Of a DNA stretch of 64,000 nucleotides, positions 19,101 to 28,136 are shown piece after piece. The position numbers were made by a program, and so were the translations under genes. Each line of letters starts with the position of its first letter. The stretch's first letter is position 1. Source of the DNA: Gammaproteobacteria bacterium (lineage in GTDB: Bacteria > Pseudomonadota > Gammaproteobacteria > Eutrophobiales > Eutrophobiaceae); contig CANKCB010000011.1 in the NCBI GenBank assembly GCA_947480335.1, forward strand, positions 1 through 64,000. Direction: 5' to 3'. The notes under the pieces were generated by a model. That model saw nothing but the letters and a program-made list of their open reading frames with translations. It did not search any database and was not told the DNA's origin.

Positions 19101-19837
19101 CTACTTTCCAGAAACTGGGATTTTATGCAACGCCACCTCACCGATGCAATTACCTGCCAGAACAGGATGCGGTGACATTATTTGCCGACCCGAACTTCCC
19201 AAAGAACAAACGGCTTTATTCAGCACTGACAGCCAGTGGCTTTAGACGGAGTGGATCGCATCTGTATGTACCACATTGCAAGGGTTGTACAGCCTGTATC
19301 TCTGTCAGGGTACCTGTTGATGAGTTTGTTCCTGCACGCAATCAGATGCGTACCTGGAAGCGTAACGAGGATTTGGTCATTGTTGAAACTCCGGCACTCT
19401 ACAATCAGGAACATTTCGACTTGTATGAAAAATACTTGGCCATGCGTCATGCTGATGGTGGCATGGACAATCCCACGCCCGATTCCTATATGGATTTTCT
19501 GACAACGGAATGGACCGAAACCATTTTTTTTGAATTTCGAAAGAATGAAAAACTGGTTGCTGTAGCCGTCACAGATATTCTAGACGATGCACTATCGGCT
19601 ATTTATACCTTCTATGATCCGGAATATGCCAGACGAAGCCCCGGCAAATTTGCCATCCTGTACCAGATTGCGCAGGCCAGTGCCCGTGGATTCAAATGGT
19701 TATATCTTGGATACTGGATAAAACAATGTAACAAGATGAACTACAAGTCCGAATATCAACCACAACAAGTCTACAGAAACAATAACTGGCATTACTGTTA
19801 TACTGAAAATGAGGACGAATGTTCTTTGCCAGGTTGA
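19097..19837 (+). CDS. bpt: aspartate/glutamate leucyltransferase (arginyltransferase family)
   Basis: Bpt moves Leu from Leu-tRNA to N-terminal Asp or Glu, extending the bacterial N-end rule. The 246-residue protein has the N-terminal metal-binding cysteines of the ATE1 family in HRCNYLP and CKGCTACISVRVP, the GFRRSGSHLYVPHC segment and, near the end, YLGYWIKQCNKMNYKSEY, the usual signature of the bacterial form. The ATG overlaps the aat stop (ATGA). infA follows 43 bases later with its own ribosome-binding site. Confidence 0.95.
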   Translation: MTTFQKLGFYATPPHRCNYLPEQDAVTLFADPNFPKNKRLYSALTASGFRRSGSHLYVPHCKGCTACISVRVPVDEFVPARNQMRTWKRNEDLVIVETPALYNQEHFDLYEKYLAMRHADGGMDNPTPDSYMDFLTTEWTETIFFEFRKNEKLVAVAVTDILDDALSAIYTFYDPEYARRSPGKFAILYQIAQASARGFKWLYLGYWIKQCNKMNYKSEYQPQQVYRNNNWHYCYTENEDECSLPG

Positions 19838-19880
19838 ATAAAATCAGGCAGAATCCTGTTTTTCAACTTATGAGGAACCT

Positions 19881-20099
19881 ATGGCTAAAGAAGACCAGAT
19901 AGAAATGGAAGGTACTATTATTGAAACCCTGCCCAACACAATGTTTCGTGTTGAACTCGATAACGGACATGTCGTAACAGCTCATATATCAGGCAAAATG
20001 CGCAAAAATTACATCCGTATACTTACCGGCGACAAGGTCACAATTGAAATGACACCCTATGACTTAACCAAGGGTAGAATCATCTATCGTGCACGCTAA
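19881..20099 (+). CDS. infA: translation initiation factor IF-1
   Basis: IF-1 covers the ribosomal A site during initiation. The 72-residue S1-fold protein has the full family pattern: [20 protein letters not shown], then [20 protein letters not shown] and [25 protein letters not shown] precedes the ATG. It ends 9 bases from the convergent kdsB stop with no obvious terminator between them. Placement after aat-bpt is common in gammaproteobacteria. Confidence 0.98.
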   Translation: MAKEDQIEMEGTIIETLPNTMFRVELDNGHVVTAHISGKMRKNYIRILTGDKVTIEMTPYDLTKGRIIYRAR

Positions 20100-20108
20100 T
20101 TACTTTGA

Positions 20109-20858
20109 CTAGTTTTCTGTCTTGCCCCAAGCGGCCCTGGCACGGGCCAGATCCTCTGCGGTATTGATTTCAATCCCTGTTTTTTGCGGGACTTCTGCCA
20201 CATGTATCCGGTAACCATGAAATAACGCTCTCAACTGTTCCAGCGATTCCTGTTGTTCAAGAAGTACGTGCGGTAATTTTGAAAATACTTGCAGAAAACC
20301 TGCTCGATACGCATAAATTCCGATATGTTTATAGGCGAGTAGCGTAAACGGTGTTAAAGGTGGTTTACTCCAGGGTATTGAGGCACGGCTGAAATAGAGT
20401 GCCGTATTCGAGTTATCCATGACAACCTTGACTGAATTCGGGTCAGTGTAGACGGCTGGATCAGTAATTCGTTCACATAAGGTGGCCATTTGATTGGACT
20501 GATTTTCAGCTAATGCTGTAGCAACATGGCTAATAAGCTCAGGTGCGAGTCCATATTCATCACCTTGTACATTCACAATAATCTCTTCCGGGGCGCAGTT
20601 CAGACAAGTCAGCGCTTCCTGGATACGATCTGTCCCTGACTGATGTTCTGAAGAGGTCATTATCACTTTTGCGCCAAACCGGGCCGCATGGTCAGCGATA
20701 CGTTGATCATCGGTCGCGACGACGACTTCGGATGCACCGCTGCTTGCTGCAGAACGATAAACATGTTCCAGCAGCGACCGATTACCGATTTGTAGTAATG
20801 GTTTGCCGGGCAGCCGGCTAGAGGCATAACGGGCAGGTATAACAACTTTGAAAGCCAT
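20109..20858 (-). CDS. kdsB: 3-deoxy-manno-octulosonate cytidylyltransferase
   Basis: KdsB activates Kdo with CTP to CMP-Kdo for the LPS inner core. The 249-residue cytosolic enzyme has the nucleotide-binding start PARYASSRLPGKPL, EVVVATDDQRI and the conserved VNVQGDEYGLAPELI; in E. coli the last region reads QGDEP, so the Tyr here is a mild change. YFSRASIPW and HIGIYAYR follow as usual. I prefer the ATG at 20858 to a GTG at 20864. It is the last gene of the comEC-exbBD-lpxK-trm112-kdsB run, 8 bases after trm112. Confidence 0.97.
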   Translation of the reverse strand: MAFKVVIPARYASSRLPGKPLLQIGNRSLLEHVYRSAASSGASEVVVATDDQRIADHAARFGAKVIMTSSEHQSGTDRIQEALTCLNCAPEEIIVNVQGDEYGLAPELISHVATALAENQSNQMATLCERITDPAVYTDPNSVKVVMDNSNTALYFSRASIPWSKPPLTPFTLLAYKHIGIYAYRAGFLQVFSKLPHVLLEQQESLEQLRALFHGYRIHVAEVPQKTGIEINTAEDLARARAAWGKTEN

Positions 20859-20866
20859 GCTCACAG

Positions 20867-21058
20867 TCAGGTTCTGTATTTTTCGTATTCAGCTTCAGTC
20901 AATTCACGTGCTTCTGATTGCAGCATGACAGGTATTTGATCCTTGATCGGGTAAGCCAGACGTGCCGAAACAGATATCAGTTCCTGTGTGTTATTGTCAA
21001 AAATCAACGGTCCTTTGGTTACAGGACAGACCAGGATTTCCAGTAATTTTTTATCCAT
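20867..21058 (-). CDS. Trm112 family zinc-ribbon-like protein (YcaR type)
   Basis: The 63-residue protein has the YcaR/Trm112 pattern: [37 protein letters not shown] and a short acidic end. Only one cysteine is present, so no zinc site can form from this chain alone, as in other YcaR proteins. The gene lies between lpxK (8-base overlap) and kdsB, its usual place, but its role in lipid A or Kdo synthesis is unproven. Confidence 0.9.
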   Translation of the reverse strand: MDKKLLEILVCPVTKGPLIFDNNTQELISVSARLAYPIKDQIPVMLQSEARELTEAEYEKYRT

Positions 21059-22046
21059 TTGTTGATGAACCTTTCAGTAAATTCAAAAGTCGGTATTGAA
21101 ATGCTTCGGTAAATTCGGCATGGATCGGTAGATACCAGGCATTTTTAAGGTTTAAATCCCTGCATTTAACAGCATCTTTTTCAGTCATGATTATCGATAA
21201 ACCATCATTAAACTGCAAATCAGCTTGCTGATAACTATGATGATCCATAAATTCATGTTTGATCACTCTGATATTATGACTGCGCAGATAGGCCTGAAAT
21301 CGTTCGGGGTTACCTATACCACTCACGGCATGTACTGTAGTGTTGCGAAAGGCATCAATTACAGTGGATTGTTGTTTGTCCAGACTGAGCAAATCGTCAT
21401 AGACATAGTTCATTAGAAATTCATTTCTACCGGCCTTACCAGTTGCAACAATCAGATCGACAGTACTCAATCTGCTCACGGGCTCACGTAATGGACCGGC
21501 AGGCAGACATCGCCCATTGCCGAAGCGTCGGTCGCCATCAACGACAGCAATTTCCAGATCCCGGTCCATCGCCAGATGTTGTAACCCATCATCACACAAC
21601 AGGATATTGCAATCGGTATATTTGAGTAGTTCACTCGCCGCAATATAGCGATTGGGGAACACGGCAACGGGACATCTGGTTTTCTGGGCCAACAATACCG
21701 GTTCATCACCAACCTGTGACGGATGGCTGTCTGGTCTTACTTGTTGTGGCCGACTCGATTTTCTTCCGCCATAACCTCGACTGATTATTCCCGGACGGTA
21801 ACCCTGCTTGATTAAAAACTGGCTGAGCCAGATTACCAACGGGGTTTTACCGGTTCCTCCAACAGTAAGATTACCAACAACAATTACTGGAACATCTACA
21901 CTGCGTTTGGGTAATATTCCGACGGTATAGGCTGCATTCCGTATTTTCATAAATCCGGCATTTAACCAGCCCAGTGGTAGCAATACACTGGACAGTCTGT
22001 GTTTGCCATACCAGAGTTGTTCGAGAAATTCTGGCGTAATATTCAT
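21051..22046 (-). CDS. lpxK: tetraacyldisaccharide 4'-kinase
   Basis: LpxK phosphorylates the lipid A disaccharide at the inner-membrane surface to form lipid IVA. The 331-residue protein begins with an amphipathic membrane helix, followed by the P-loop [14 protein letters not shown] at about 59-72, ISRGYGG, the [15 protein letters not shown] catalytic segment and LPAGPLREP. Length is normal. In many relatives msbA precedes lpxK directly; here the gene before it is exbD, 46 bases away, and no msbA is in the window. Confidence 0.97.
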   Translation of the reverse strand: MNITPEFLEQLWYGKHRLSSVLLPLGWLNAGFMKIRNAAYTVGILPKRSVDVPVIVVGNLTVGGTGKTPLVIWLSQFLIKQGYRPGIISRGYGGRKSSRPQQVRPDSHPSQVGDEPVLLAQKTRCPVAVFPNRYIAASELLKYTDCNILLCDDGLQHLAMDRDLEIAVVDGDRRFGNGRCLPAGPLREPVSRLSTVDLIVATGKAGRNEFLMNYVYDDLLSLDKQQSTVIDAFRNTTVHAVSGIGNPERFQAYLRSHNIRVIKHEFMDHHSYQQADLQFNDGLSIIMTEKDAVKCRDLNLKNAWYLPIHAEFTEAFQYRLLNLLKGSSTNG

Positions 22047-22092
22047 TCAGTACAGATTCTTGCGGTGTAAATGCCGGTTACATGGTGCAGGA

Positions 22093-22512
22093 TTACTTTT
22101 CATCCAGCACCCTGGTTGAAAATGTAATCCGGTTAAGGGACAACTGACGCGCCGCATCCATAACCCTGACCACGGCTTGATGCGTGGTTTCGGCATCAGC
22201 ATTGATTATAACGACAGGATCCGTAAGCCCACTGGCAACACCACGAATGGCTTCACGTATAGTATTGGATTGTGCATTAACCAGTGGAGCCTCATTGACA
22301 AAAACCCGGCCCTGCGAGTCCAGCGTGATATTGATAGTGTCGGGCACCTGGCTAACAGGTGCATCTGTGGCTTCCGGCAAGGTTATACTGATCTCGGACT
22401 TCTTGCCAAATGTTGTCGACACCATGAAAAAAATAAGTAACAGCAATACCACGTCTATGAATGAAGTAACATTCAATTCGACATCATCTTTTCTGCGGGG
22501 TCTGAAGTTCAT
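22093..22512 (-). CDS. exbD: biopolymer transport protein ExbD/TolR
   Basis: The 139-residue protein has a short basic cytosolic start, one membrane helix at about 18-37 with the conserved Asp20 in SFIDVVLLLLIFF, and a periplasmic domain to the end. ExbD/TolR proteins form a proton-driven motor with ExbB/TolQ that powers TonB or Tol complexes. The ATG overlaps the exbB stop by four bases. No tonB is next to it; in this gene order the pair is conserved beside lpxK and its exact cargo is unclear. Confidence 0.93.
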   Translation of the reverse strand: MNFRPRRKDDVELNVTSFIDVVLLLLIFFMVSTTFGKKSEISITLPEATDAPVSQVPDTINITLDSQGRVFVNEAPLVNAQSNTIREAIRGVASGLTDPVVIINADAETTHQAVVRVMDAARQLSLNRITFSTRVLDEK

Positions 22513-23147
22513 TTTGTCTGGTCTTCACTAACTGAATCACGTTCTCTCTGTCCATGCAGTATTTCGACCAGTTTGATCGCCTCCTGTTCCATGTTGACGA
22601 CCAACTCATCTACCTTGCCCTGGAAATAACGGTAAAACATCAGCGAAGGAATGGCAACTGTCAAACCGGCAGCAGTGGTTATCAGTGCGACGGAAATACC
22701 GCCTGCCAGTTCGGCAGGATCACCCAGACCACCCGTTTTTACAGAAGAAAACATCTGTATCATTCCTATTACCGTACCTAACAGGCCCAGAAAGGGTGAA
22801 ATAGAAGCTATCGTTCCCAGTGTCGTCAGGAATTTACCCAGCTCATGAACCACATGGCGCCCAGCCTCTTCGATGCTTTCTTTCATGATGTACCGTTCAT
22901 GATGTCGATTAACCAGCCCAGCTGCCAGAACCTTGCCCAGACTGGAGCCAGCTCTTAAAGCCTGAATTTTTTTTACATTTAGCTCACCGTTTTTTTGCCA
23001 TTGCCAGACCTGTGCCACCAGATTTTCGGGACAGATTTTTTTAGTTTGTAATGACCAGAATCTCTCGGCAATGATGGCAAGCGCAACGACCGAACACAGC
23101 ATCAGCGGCCACATGACGATGCCACCTGCCTTGATTATTTCAAGCAC
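22509..23147 (-). CDS. exbB: biopolymer transport protein ExbB/TolQ
   Basis: The 212-residue protein of the MotA/TolQ/ExbB family has three membrane helices, near residues 10-28, 110-135 and 150-175. The signature TLGTIASISPFLGLLGTVIGMI, split as TLGTIASISPFLG and LLGTVIGMI, and GISVALITTAAGLTVAIP are clear. It forms the pentameric channel of the motor with ExbD. It begins 2 bases after the comEC stop, so it is in the same transcript. Confidence 0.95.
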   Translation of the reverse strand: MLEIIKAGGIVMWPLMLCSVVALAIIAERFWSLQTKKICPENLVAQVWQWQKNGELNVKKIQALRAGSSLGKVLAAGLVNRHHERYIMKESIEEAGRHVVHELGKFLTTLGTIASISPFLGLLGTVIGMIQMFSSVKTGGLGDPAELAGGISVALITTAAGLTVAIPSLMFYRYFQGKVDELVVNMEQEAIKLVEILHGQRERDSVSEDQTK

Positions 23148-23149
23148 AC

Positions 23150-25471
23150 TTATTCCTCCCTGTTTGCATACTGAACAGTGTTAAAATTCCAGAACCGGGA
23201 TGATTTGTCCCTTTCTGTTTCAAGCCAAAAGCCATTTGCATCAAATTGTATACTGACAGCGCCAGCATAAGCCGTATTAATCGCTATGCTTCCGTATTGA
23301 TGGTACCGGTCTATTATATCCTGTTTCGGTAACCTGTAGCGATTCAAAAAACCGGCAGAGATAATGACATAATCGGGTGCTACGGCCCTCACCAGGCCTG
23401 GTGTTGAAGAGGTCATACTGCCATGATGCGGGGCAAGCAATATCTGCGACCCTGGAATAATACGGTTTCTGGCAAGCAAGGATAATTCGGCATTTTTCTC
23501 TACGTCTCCCGGGATTAATATCGATTGCCGTCCCTTACCGACTTTGAGCACACAGGATGCATCGTTTCCCGTAAAAGTATCCTGCCTGTCTGGTGCAAGA
23601 ATTTCAAACAGAACACCATCCCATACCCACCTTTGGCCAGCCTGGCATTTTGTTACCCTGTCTGAATTTACTTTCTCTGGAACGCTGGTTAATACGCTGG
23701 ACACTTCTACAGTTTGCAATACATCTTGCAAGCCACCTATATGATCATTATCACCATGACTTAGCACAATTCGGTCAATTTTGTTGATCCCATAACTTCT
23801 CAGATAGGGGACAATTACCGCCCATCCAGCATTAAAACCTGTACTTGTACCGGGTCCAGTGTCATAGAGTAATACATGATTACGGGTGCGAATCAGTACC
23901 GATAAACCCTGCCCCACGTCCAGTACTTCGGCATCAAAGTAACCTTCGTCCGGAAACGCCTGTTGCTGGAAAAACAAGGGTAATAACCAGAACAGTCCTA
24001 ACCAACGGGCGGGCATGGCCGGTGGCAGAAACAGAAGGACTACACCAATCAATGCCGCAATTAAAATCAGGAATGAGGCGTGTGGCACAGAAAATAATAT
24101 AGGGCTGTGTACGGACAGAAACTCCAGCAAGGGCCATATCATATCCAGCGATCGTATGGCACTGAGAAGCAATATTGACGCCAGAGGCTCATGAATCGGA
24201 AGCAATACCGTACCGGACAGAACCAGAGGTACTGTCAGAAAACTGATCCAGGGTATGGCAAATCCGTTAGCGAGCAGACTGACGGGAGTGAATTGATAAA
24301 ACCAGATAGCCAGAACAGGTGTCAGCCCTACGAAAATATAGAGCTGGATTATTAGCCAACGATTGAAAGCCGTTATTTTTTGTATCGGTTGTATTACTGC
24401 TGGTATAGCCAAAATGACAAGAACCGCGCCAAATGATAGCCAGAAACTGCTGGAGAGAACTGCCAAGGGATCAAGAATAAGTATCACAAGCAAGGCCATC
24501 GCAAAACTGTCTGCAGTGGTAATTTTCCGGTTAGTCAAACTGGGCAAAACAAATGCGGCGATCATGACCAGTGAACGCTGAACGGGCAGACTGAATCCTG
24601 CAAGCCCGCTATAGACAATTGCGGCCAACAGTGACATCAAGCTTGCCATTCTTTGTGCAGGTAGTATCAGGCTGGCGCTGGACCAGACTGGCCAGCACCA
24701 ACGGACTAAAAAATAGACCAGAGTCGCGATCAACCCAATATGCAATCCGGAAATTGAAATCAGATGACCTGTTCCCGTGGCTGTGAGTACCTGCCAGTAT
24801 TTTTTCTCTATACCGCTCTGGTCGCCAATGGCCAGAGCAAGTATCAGGCCTGTATATTTTGAGTTATTCATTGCTGCCACCAGGCGGCTCTGGAGCATGT
24901 GGCGTATTAGATCGAATGAAAAGGGAGTGTCTGTAGGTGATGAATCCTTAATCAGTCTATGCACATAACCAGTTGCCCGGATTCGTTGCTGAAATAGCCA
25001 GGCTTCATAATCAAATCCATTACGGTTCATGAATCCATGCGGCCGTCTCAGGCTCACGGCAAGTTTCAGGATTTGTCCTGCCACCAGATCCGGATAAGGC
25101 GCATACCAGTTCAAACGAACCTTTTGAGGTCCATCCGACTGGAGCATATTATCCACATAGAATTTCTCAATCTGGAAATTGAATTGAACTGAATAATCAG
25201 AAGGTTCAGGTAGGGAGACTACCTGTCCTTGTATAATAATTTCTCTGGTTTCCAGTTCCGGATCCAGATGCTGATGGAGAACTGAGGTAGAAACAGTATA
25301 GGCCCATAGAAACCCGGAAAAATACCATAAAAAGAACCGCAAACAGCGAGTTTGCGCGGCAATCAGGCATAAACCCAGCGTGATAATCACAACGGGGAAA
25401 GTAGCAGGCAATTCCCTGAACTGCATCAGGGTCATTACACCAAGCAGAAAAAGACCACTTCCTGTGCGCAT
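23150..25471 (-). CDS. comEC: DNA internalization protein ComEC/Rec2
   Basis: ComEC forms the inner-membrane channel for single-stranded DNA during natural transformation. The 773-residue protein has the full layout: N-terminal hydrophobic pair, a DUF4131 soluble domain at about 60-190, the Competence membrane domain (about 225-490, with GTGHLISISGLHIGLIA split here as GTGHLIS and SGLHIGLIA), and a C-terminal metallo-beta-lactamase domain with LSHGDNDHIGGL and PHHGS. Start is ATG at 25471; a TTG lies two codons upstream. It heads the run through exbB to kdsB. Confidence 0.95.
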   Translation of the reverse strand: MRTGSGLFLLGVMTLMQFRELPATFPVVIITLGLCLIAAQTRCLRFFLWYFSGFLWAYTVSTSVLHQHLDPELETREIIIQGQVVSLPEPSDYSVQFNFQIEKFYVDNMLQSDGPQKVRLNWYAPYPDLVAGQILKLAVSLRRPHGFMNRNGFDYEAWLFQQRIRATGYVHRLIKDSSPTDTPFSFDLIRHMLQSRLVAAMNNSKYTGLILALAIGDQSGIEKKYWQVLTATGTGHLISISGLHIGLIATLVYFLVRWCWPVWSSASLILPAQRMASLMSLLAAIVYSGLAGFSLPVQRSLVMIAAFVLPSLTNRKITTADSFAMALLVILILDPLAVLSSSFWLSFGAVLVILAIPAVIQPIQKITAFNRWLIIQLYIFVGLTPVLAIWFYQFTPVSLLANGFAIPWISFLTVPLVLSGTVLLPIHEPLASILLLSAIRSLDMIWPLLEFLSVHSPILFSVPHASFLILIAALIGVVLLFLPPAMPARWLGLFWLLPLFFQQQAFPDEGYFDAEVLDVGQGLSVLIRTRNHVLLYDTGPGTSTGFNAGWAVIVPYLRSYGINKIDRIVLSHGDNDHIGGLQDVLQTVEVSSVLTSVPEKVNSDRVTKCQAGQRWVWDGVLFEILAPDRQDTFTGNDASCVLKVGKGRQSILIPGDVEKNAELSLLARNRIIPGSQILLAPHHGSMTSSTPGLVRAVAPDYVIISAGFLNRYRLPKQDIIDRYHQYGSIAINTAYAGAVSIQFDANGFWLETERDKSSRFWNFNTVQYANREE

Positions 25472-25538
25472 TTTCAAAATCCATTTTGATGCTTGCGGTA
25501 TACTACAACATTAATTAAATAAGATTACTCCGGTTAGT

Positions 25539-26057
25539 ATGAAATTCAAGAAAACATTAAGAGCCTTTTTGCCTGAGAAAAGCCAGGTCCAGCAAAATCG
25601 TCATTTACGACATTTCAGTCAGTATTTGCATGATTCTGATATTTTTCACCTGACACGCCGCTCTGTTGGTGGCGCCACGGCAATTGGTCTTTTTTTTGTA
25701 TTTATGCAGATCCCGGGGCACACCATGCTAGCGGTCTTATCTTCAATCTGGTTTCGGGTAAATCTGCCCATTGCCGCGGCCCTGACCTGGTTAAGCAATC
25801 CGTTGACGATGACACCAATTTTTTATGTCAGTTACAAGTTCGGAGCATTCCTGATAGGTTCCCCGATATTACCGGTTCAGTTTGAAATGACCTGGTCATG
25901 GGTTACCGGAACTCTGATGAGTATCTGGCCTGCACTGCTGACGGGCAGTCTGGTACTGGCGGTTGTTGCTTCCGGATTGGGTTACATAGCGGTACAAATG
26001 CTTTGGAGAATGGCGGTAATCAATGCCTGGGAAAAAAGAAAAAATTCCAGAAAGTAA
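25539..26057 (+). CDS. DUF2062 family membrane protein
   Basis: The 172-residue protein has three or four hydrophobic segments and the DUF2062 pattern: LTRRSVGGATAIGLFF, FMQIPGHTMLAVL, RVNLPIAAALTWLSNPLTM and TPIFYVSYKFG. The family has no fixed role; it is common near comEC and exbB genes, as here (divergent from comEC, 67 bases apart). It is convergent with lolD. Confidence 0.88.
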   Translation: MKFKKTLRAFLPEKSQVQQNRHLRHFSQYLHDSDIFHLTRRSVGGATAIGLFFVFMQIPGHTMLAVLSSIWFRVNLPIAAALTWLSNPLTMTPIFYVSYKFGAFLIGSPILPVQFEMTWSWVTGTLMSIWPALLTGSLVLAVVASGLGYIAVQMLWRMAVINAWEKRKNSRK

Positions 26058-26069
26058 TAACGTTAGCAG

Positions 26070-26084
26070 AACTAGCCGCTAGTT
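26070..26084. terminator. short hairpin between convergent genes
   Basis: AACTAG-CCG-CTAGTT at 26070-26084 forms a 6-bp stem and lies between the stops of the DUF2062 gene (26057) and lolD (26088). TATTC follows on the plus strand. It is weak but well placed to end both transcripts. Confidence 0.35.
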
Positions 26085-26087
26085 TAT

Positions 26088-26771
26088 TCAATAATCCAGT
26101 AATCTGCCTTCATGCAGGGTTTTGACTACAGGAAATTTTGCGGCCAGGGCCAGATTATGCGTCACCATCACCAGGCTGATACCCATCAGGCGGTTCAGAT
26201 CCATCATTACATCAAATACCTGACCTGCTGTTTTTTCGTCCAGATTTCCGGTTGGTTCATCCGCCAGTATACATTTGGGTTCAGTGACCAGTGCCCTGGC
26301 GATGGCCGCGCGCTGTCTTTCGCCGCCGGACAGTTCACCTGGTTTATGTTCAAACCGTCCACCAAGACCAATTTTTTCCAGCATTGACTTTGCCCTGCGC
26401 TCTGCCTCAATAGCGGGTACTTTGGCTATTAGTAGTGGTATAGCTACATTTTCAACAGCGGTAAACTCTGCCAGCAGGTGATGAAACTGGTAAACAAATC
26501 CAAGCGAACTATTACGCAAATCACCTTTGGCCTTTTCTGACAAGGTTTGCAGGTTAATACCACAAATCGATACCTCTCCTTGATCCGGTTTGTCCAGACC
26601 TCCGAGCAAATGCAGGAAGGTACTTTTACCAGAACCGGATGCTCCTACAATTGCCATGCAATCGCCCTGCTTTAGTTCAAGCTCGACACCGTTTAATACA
26701 TGTACATTCAGACCGCCCTGGGTATAGGATTTTTTCAGTTGCTTGCAACGAATAACATCTGGCTTATTCAT
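26088..26771 (-). CDS. lolD: lipoprotein-releasing ABC transporter ATP-binding protein
   Basis: LolD powers extraction of lipoproteins from the inner membrane. The 227-residue ATPase has Walker A GASGSGKST at 43-51, the Q-loop region FVYQFHHLLAEFTAVENVAIP that is typical of LolD, the signature LSGGERQRAAIARAL and Walker B CILADEPTGNLD. It overlaps the permease gene by about 8 bases. The partner permease is a single gene; LolA is encoded at 13038-13694. Confidence 0.95.
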   Translation of the reverse strand: MNKPDVIRCKQLKKSYTQGGLNVHVLNGVELELKQGDCMAIVGASGSGKSTFLHLLGGLDKPDQGEVSICGINLQTLSEKAKGDLRNSSLGFVYQFHHLLAEFTAVENVAIPLLIAKVPAIEAERRAKSMLEKIGLGGRFEHKPGELSGGERQRAAIARALVTEPKCILADEPTGNLDEKTAGQVFDVMMDLNRLMGISLVMVTHNLALAAKFPVVKTLHEGRLLDY

Positions 26772-28008
26772 AGCGTAATGCCTCTGCCGGCTGGGTAGTT
26801 GCGGCCTTCCATGCCGGAAAAATTGTGGCCAGCAAACTGAACAGGAAGGCTACGATGCCTATAAAAAACACATCATTCCAGTGTAAATCCGAAGGTAATT
26901 CACTTATGTAGTACACTTCAGCGGACAGGAATTTAACGTGGAACAGGTTTTCGATAGCCGGCACCAGTGTCTCCACATTCAAGGCCAGCCAGATACCACC
27001 TGCCATTCCCATCAGGATACCAATGACACCGATGAGCGTTCCCTGGATCATAAAAATAGCCATAATGCTGCGGGGGCTGGCACCGATGGTGCGTAATACG
27101 GCGATATCGGTCTGCTTGTCAGTCACCATCATCACCAGTGTTGAGATGATGTTAAATGCGGCAACCGCGACAATCAGGGTAAGAATGGCAAACATGACTG
27201 TTTTTTCGGTTTTCAATGCCCTGAAAAAATTTGCATGTTGTTGGGTCCAGTCGATGACACCGTATTTACCGGGTATGCCTTGCATTACTGACCGTGCGAT
27301 ATAGGGTGCCTGCATCATGTCTGTCGTCATTACCCGCAGACCATCGGGCCCATCTTTCCTGAATAGTTTTTGTGCGTCTTCCATGTGTATCAGTGCCAAT
27401 GAACTGTCGTACTCATGCATGCCGATTTCGAAAATACCAACTACTGTAAATTGCTTCAGTCGGGGTAATAAACCGGCAGGAGTAGAATTGGCTGTCGGGG
27501 CGACAATTGTTACCTTGTCACCAGGGCCTACTCCCAGCGTTCCGGCCATCTCGGAACCGAGCACAATTCCGAATTGTCCTGCCTTTAATGAATCAAGTTT
27601 GCCATTGACCATTTTGGAAGCTATTTCCGAAACCTTCGGTTCTTCTTCCGGCAATATTCCCTGTATGGCAGTACCCTTGACACGTTTGTTAAAAACCAGC
27701 ATCCCTTCCGCTTCAATAAATGGAGCCACCCCCTTGATTTGGGGTTGTTGACCGATTAATTCGGCTACGGGTCGCCAATCCTGCAGGGAAGAACCATATT
27801 CAATCACGACGGCATGCGATACCATACCAAGTATCCGATTCGTTAACTCCTTTTCAAATCCGTTCATTACCGACAATACGGCAATCAGCGCCATTACTCC
27901 CAAAGCTATACCGGCCATTGATATCATGGAGATGAAGGAAATAAAGTGGTTGCGCCGCTTGGCGCGGACATAGCGTAAACCGACAAACAGCTCGAATGGC
28001 TTGTACAT
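26764..28008 (-). CDS. lipoprotein-releasing ABC transporter permease (LolC/LolE/LolF family)
   Basis: The 414-residue permease has the family's four membrane helices: one near the N-terminus in ISMISMAGIALGVMALIAVLS and three in the C-terminal third, around a large periplasmic MacB_PCD domain (about 45-260). The C-terminal FtsX domain includes ILRTIGASPRSIMAIFMIQG-like residues (seen here as VLRTIGASPRSIM). Start ATG at 28008 gives MYKPFELFVGLRY, like known LolC; an ATG at 28017 is also in frame. Only this one permease gene is present, next to lolD. It may act as a homodimer, as described for LolF. Confidence 0.92.
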   Translation of the reverse strand: MYKPFELFVGLRYVRAKRRNHFISFISMISMAGIALGVMALIAVLSVMNGFEKELTNRILGMVSHAVVIEYGSSLQDWRPVAELIGQQPQIKGVAPFIEAEGMLVFNKRVKGTAIQGILPEEEPKVSEIASKMVNGKLDSLKAGQFGIVLGSEMAGTLGVGPGDKVTIVAPTANSTPAGLLPRLKQFTVVGIFEIGMHEYDSSLALIHMEDAQKLFRKDGPDGLRVMTTDMMQAPYIARSVMQGIPGKYGVIDWTQQHANFFRALKTEKTVMFAILTLIVAVAAFNIISTLVMMVTDKQTDIAVLRTIGASPRSIMAIFMIQGTLIGVIGILMGMAGGIWLALNVETLVPAIENLFHVKFLSAEVYYISELPSDLHWNDVFFIGIVAFLFSLLATIFPAWKAATTQPAEALRYE

Positions 28009-28077
28009 GAACGCCATTATAAGCTACAAACACGGCTTATGTTAGTTCTTAAAACTGGTAAACATCTGATATTAAGC

Positions 28078-28096
28078 AATCACAATAATTGTGATT
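28078..28096. promoter_or_regulatory. perfect 19-bp palindrome in the lol / tsaB divergent promoter region
   Basis: AATCACAAT-A-ATTGTGATT is a perfect dyad in the 128-bp gap between the divergent lol permease and tsaB genes. Its size and position suit a dimeric transcription factor. It contains TCACA and TGTGA half-sites, in reverse order to CRP sites, so CRP is not implied. Confidence 0.45.
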
Positions 28097-28136
28097 ATCG
28101 CTGTGTAAGCGCTGATCACTGTGGCAAAATTAAGCA

